A DNA stretch of 8,402 nucleotides from Candidatus Woykebacteria bacterium GWB1_45_5 (GTDB lineage: Bacteria > Patescibacteriota > Microgenomatia > Woykebacterales > RBG-16-39-9b), in contig MHCO01000045.1 of NCBI GenBank assembly GCA_001816645.1, positions 160 to 8,561 on the forward strand. The letters are read 5' to 3'. Under the pieces are notes generated by a model. It worked only from the letters and a program-made list of their open reading frames with translations, was not told the DNA's origin and did no database searches. How positions within the stretch are numbered: position 1 is the first letter of the stretch; every line of letters begins with the position of its first letter. Positions 6,329 through 8,402 of this stretch are shown one piece after another. Both the position numbers and the translations under genes were made by a program.

Positions 6329-6358
6329 GGCATTGACGCACCTTAACATCCGTTATTC

Positions 6359-6419
6359 TCCGCCAACTGATTGGCGGATTAAGATATTCAGGCAAAAACT
6401 AGCCAGCGGTAAGCCGCTG
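6359..6419 (+). promoter_or_regulatory. mRNA leader with two perfect hairpins
   Basis: TCCGCCAA/TTGGCGGA (6359-6366, 6371-6378) makes an 8-bp stem with loop CTGA. CAGCGG/CCGCTG (6404-6409, 6414-6419) makes a 6-bp stem with loop TAAG. They lie between the promoter and the Shine-Dalgarno at 6427, and neither is followed by a T-tract, so they are not simple terminators. I recognise no riboswitch class. Messenger stabilisation or translational control is possible. Confidence 0.5.
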
Positions 6420-6426
6420 AGAAGAG

Positions 6427-6431
6427 GGAGG
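6427..6431 (+). promoter_or_regulatory. Shine-Dalgarno that fixes the start of the dockerin-like gene
   Basis: GGAGG within AGGGAGGAAG lies 6 bases before ATG 6438, and the encoded N-terminus is a signal peptide. The frame is open back to TTG 6333, but that start would lie at the presumed transcription start and would bury the signal peptide behind 35 basic residues. Confidence 0.8.
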
Positions 6432-6437
6432 AAGACA

Positions 6438-7463
6438 ATGTGGCGAGCATTTGTTTTGGCCTTGACGGCCCTCGCTGTCTGCCAGGTGTTCAGTCCAACC
6501 CCGGCGTTGGCTGACAAAGGTGGATGGGTATTAACCGGTAGTCACGGTGGGTTGAACGTCGCCTACGCTGACCTCAACCAGGACTGCGTGATCGACGTTT
6601 TGGATGAACAGGCGAGTGCCTTTCGCTACGGGGCTACTTGGCCATTCTACCTCTACGACAATTACTACGACGTCGAACCCCAGGGTGGTAAGTACGATTA
6701 CCCACCTCCAGGATCAACCGGGGACGACTGGGACATCGACATCAAGGACCTCCAGTTCGTCTTCGGCCGGGACGGAATGAACTGCACCATGTTTTGGGAC
6801 CCGGAAACTCTGATGGGGATGTATTCGTACAAATCGAGTACCCCCACCGGCCCCGGGACATCCTGTTACCCAACGGCCCAGAATCCCCCAGGAAGTGCCT
6901 ACGTCGACCCGATAACCGTTGTCCTCACCGGAAATGCCACAGATAACCGGGTTAGGACGGAGCTTACGACTCGCGGTTTACCTTACATAGAGACTGACAG
7001 CGAGCAGCGGTTTTGGGAGGTCGGCAGATGTTCTTTTGAGGACGTCGATGCCGGGGAAAACGAAGGGGGTTGCAACCCTTCCGGGGATCCAGTATGGTGC
7101 CCGGTGTTCGACGTCTGGGAAAGAATGCATGCTAGGTGCGAAGAAGCCGATCAAGAAGGTCAGGCTTGGGAGGATCACTGGAACCGACCTTCTCTGGGCA
7201 GGTATTCGGTCTGCACCCCTCACTTTGACGACGACGAAAACACCTGTGGGCATTTCGTCCCGGAAATCTTTCCATATCCAGAGCGAATCTACCCGGGGTT
7301 TGTCGGTTCTGGCTTTGATGCTGGAAGGGAGTGGCTGCGGATCCAATTCGGCGGCTCCTACACCGTCGAGGACTGGGCCAATCGAGTCCGAATTCACCAA
7401 GGCTGCGGTGACGACCAAGATCCGCGCAGCAATGGCTGGGTCGTCTTCAAGGCCATTAACTAG
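6438..7463 (+). CDS. Secreted Cys-rich protein with dockerin-like calcium-binding module
   Basis: A 341-residue protein with a signal peptide: MWR, a hydrophobic core about 4-18, and an Ala-Leu-Ala site giving likely cleavage after Ala25. Residues 45-56 (DLNQDCVIDVLD) are a complete dockerin/EF-type loop with ligands Asp45, Asn47, Asp49 and Asp56. A second repeat ends DWDIDIKDLQFVFGR (97-111); it keeps Asp97 and Asp104 but has Ser93 and Gly95 at loop positions 1 and 3, so it is degenerate. Type I dockerins join enzymes to cohesins, but related modules in non-cellulosomal bacteria are simply calcium-stabilised. The rest (about 120-341) has no family I recognise and is rich in Trp, Tyr, Pro and Asp. 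The mature chain has ten Cys, suggesting disulfides. It is first in an operon with two other exported proteins. A surface or extracellular role is inferred. Confidence 0.75.
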   Translation: MWRAFVLALTALAVCQVFSPTPALADKGGWVLTGSHGGLNVAYADLNQDCVIDVLDEQASAFRYGATWPFYLYDNYYDVEPQGGKYDYPPPGSTGDDWDIDIKDLQFVFGRDGMNCTMFWDPETLMGMYSYKSSTPTGPGTSCYPTAQNPPGSAYVDPITVVLTGNATDNRVRTELTTRGLPYIETDSEQRFWEVGRCSFEDVDAGENEGGCNPSGDPVWCPVFDVWERMHARCEEADQEGQAWEDHWNRPSLGRYSVCTPHFDDDENTCGHFVPEIFPYPERIYPGFVGSGFDAGREWLRIQFGGSYTVEDWANRVRIHQGCGDDQDPRSNGWVVFKAIN

Positions 7464-7475
7464 TGGAGGTAGATC

Positions 7476-8288
7476 ATGGACAAGAAAGTACTTCCATTCG
7501 CAAGTCTGCTGGCCTTTGTCTTGGGGCTTCTTGTCCTTCGGCTTCTCATCTGGGGGGGTCAGGAGGTAGCTAAGGTTCCTCAAGCAATAGCCCAACCAGA
7601 TCCGATCGTTCAAGGTTGGGGTTACCTGACCGTGGAGGACTTGGAACAGCTGTTTGATCGCTTTCCGGTCTTTTGGGTCGGCCCCGAGTGGCAAGGACAT
7701 CAGGTGGAGAAGATCATCTACCAAAGAAGCCCTGGATCGCCGGATGGCCTCATTCCGCCGGAGGAGACGATCGATATCCTCTACGGCACCTGCGATCCTC
7801 CGACAGAAGGTCCACCAGAAGGGAGAGTTTGTGTCAGGCCACTACAGATAATCTCGGAGCACCTGTGTCACCACCCACCGGAAAGACTGGCCCAAGGAGC
7901 CCGCAAAGGTTCCCCGTTTAAGCTCCGAGGAGCTCAAGTCCGACTGATCCAGTCCCCACCAGACCAGCCAGACATGGCCAGCAGTGGGCTTTTCCACTTT
8001 GGGGAGTCGACCGTCCAAATCTCCACAGTTGAAGGGTACGAAGCTGTCACGGAGGTATTTGACGCGCACCTTCTTGGCGCCAACCCTTTGGGTCGGACGG
8101 TCGCCGCTACCGCGGGAGCGTCATTACCGGCACCAATATCGGAGGCGGAATGCGCAGACTTCAACCTGCCTCCAATCAAGCCTTTGCCGACTCCAGCCGC
8201 AACGGCCCTGCCAACCGCCGCGTCATTACCTACAGCGGAACCTACAGCGGCAGTAACCGCAGTTCCAGCTGAGGAGAATCCACGATGA
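7476..8288 (+). CDS. Exported protein of unknown function with Pro/Thr/Ala-rich C-terminus
   Basis: A 270-residue protein, ATG preceded by GGAGGT (7465-7470), starting 12 bases after the previous stop. Residues about 7-27 form one hydrophobic segment after MDKK. This is either a membrane anchor or a signal peptide cut after Ala-Ile-Ala (37-39). The body has FPVFWVGPEWQG (63-74), IDILYGTCDPP (99-109), a second Cys in RVCVRPLQII, CHHPPERL (131-138) and a strand-like STVQIST. From memory this pattern (W-x-GP near the start, then YGxC, then Cys and PLQ) recurs in uncharacterised secreted proteins of Actinomycetota and Chloroflexota. Residues about 231-270 are a low-complexity Pro/Thr/Ala linker with repeated LPTA/EPTA, typical of extracellular or wall-spanning stretches. 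No catalytic motif is seen. Confidence 0.75.
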   Translation: MDKKVLPFASLLAFVLGLLVLRLLIWGGQEVAKVPQAIAQPDPIVQGWGYLTVEDLEQLFDRFPVFWVGPEWQGHQVEKIIYQRSPGSPDGLIPPEETIDILYGTCDPPTEGPPEGRVCVRPLQIISEHLCHHPPERLAQGARKGSPFKLRGAQVRLIQSPPDQPDMASSGLFHFGESTVQISTVEGYEAVTEVFDAHLLGANPLGRTVAATAGASLPAPISEAECADFNLPPIKPLPTPAATALPTAASLPTAEPTAAVTAVPAEENPR

Positions 8289-8402
8289 ACGGTAGAACCT
8301 TCCTTTCCGGACTCGGCTCGTCTTTAGCCGGGATACTGGTCTGGGCTGGCCTCTACTGCGCCCTTAGTCAGGCCATCAGTGAGGAGCCGCTTAGCAGCCA
8401 AG
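8285..8402 (+). CDS. N-terminus of a third exported or membrane protein (cut by window end)
   Basis: The ATG overlaps the previous stop in an ATGA junction, with GAGGAG (8271-8276) 8 bases before it, so translation is probably coupled. The visible 39 residues begin MNGRTFLSGLGSS, followed by a hydrophobic run to about residue 31 (LAGILVWAGLYCALSQAI), then polar SEEPLSSQ. This looks like a membrane anchor or signal peptide; LYC is not a good lipobox. The function cannot be judged from this fragment. Confidence 0.7.
   Translation, partial: MNGRTFLSGLGSSLAGILVWAGLYCALSQAISEEPLSSQ

Noticed and set aside
6978..7724. 248-codon open frame on the minus strand
   Set aside because: It runs antisense across two well-supported genes and their ribosome site. 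Long antisense frames are expected in GC-rich coding DNA, and no domain is visible.

Overview
This window looks like chromosomal DNA of a small-genome, fairly AT-rich bacterium. The best guess is a member of the Candidate Phyla Radiation (Patescibacteria), possibly Microgenomates-like. The basis is the gene mix: a DUF5678-like small protein, a ClpB with no N-domain, GT4 glycolipid-type glycosyltransferases, and secreted proteins of a kind remembered from Chloroflexota and Actinomycetota. TGA ends several genes here, so the UGA-glycine code of Gracilibacteria/SR1 is unlikely. The lineage is inferred from gene content only. No tRNA, rRNA, CRISPR array or mobile element was seen.

Left block (1-2814, plus strand): three tightly packed genes. 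A GT4 glycosyltransferase cut by the window edge overlaps a second GT4 enzyme by 4 bases. That one resembles diacylglycerol glucosyltransferases, and folD follows 3 bases later. The pair probably builds mono- and di-glycosyl-diacylglycerol membrane lipids. FolD supplies one-carbon folate units.

Non-coding block (2815-3347): 533 bases with no convincing gene, but far from empty. A promoter with a perfect TTGACA is followed by about 200 nt that fold by hand into a closed multi-hairpin structure. Some 80 nt further on lies a second, branched inverted repeat with a 12-bp perfect closing stem, followed by a U-rich tract. A hairpin loop in the first part is complementary to a hairpin loop in the second. 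Together they could be one unrecognised RNA of about 385 nt, and this is the most interesting object in the window. A separate promoter then drives the next genes.

Middle block (3348-3998, plus strand): two neighbouring DUF5678-like small proteins that look like diverged paralogues. The second is split by a +1 frameshift at about 3887. It ends 8 bases from the stop of the convergent clpB gene.

clpB (4007-6166, minus strand): a complete two-ATPase disaggregase lacking the N-terminal domain. Upstream lies a good sigma-70-type promoter with a degenerate CIRCE operator over its -35 region. This suggests HrcA-type heat-shock control.

Right block (6300-8402, plus strand): a divergent promoter, a leader with two perfect hairpins, then three genes for exported proteins with strong Shine-Dalgarno sites and tight coupling. 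They are a Cys-rich secreted protein with a dockerin-like calcium-binding module, a membrane-anchored or secreted protein with a Pro/Thr/Ala-rich tail, and the start of a third exported protein. This block is visibly richer in G+C than the housekeeping genes and probably encodes a surface assembly of unknown function.
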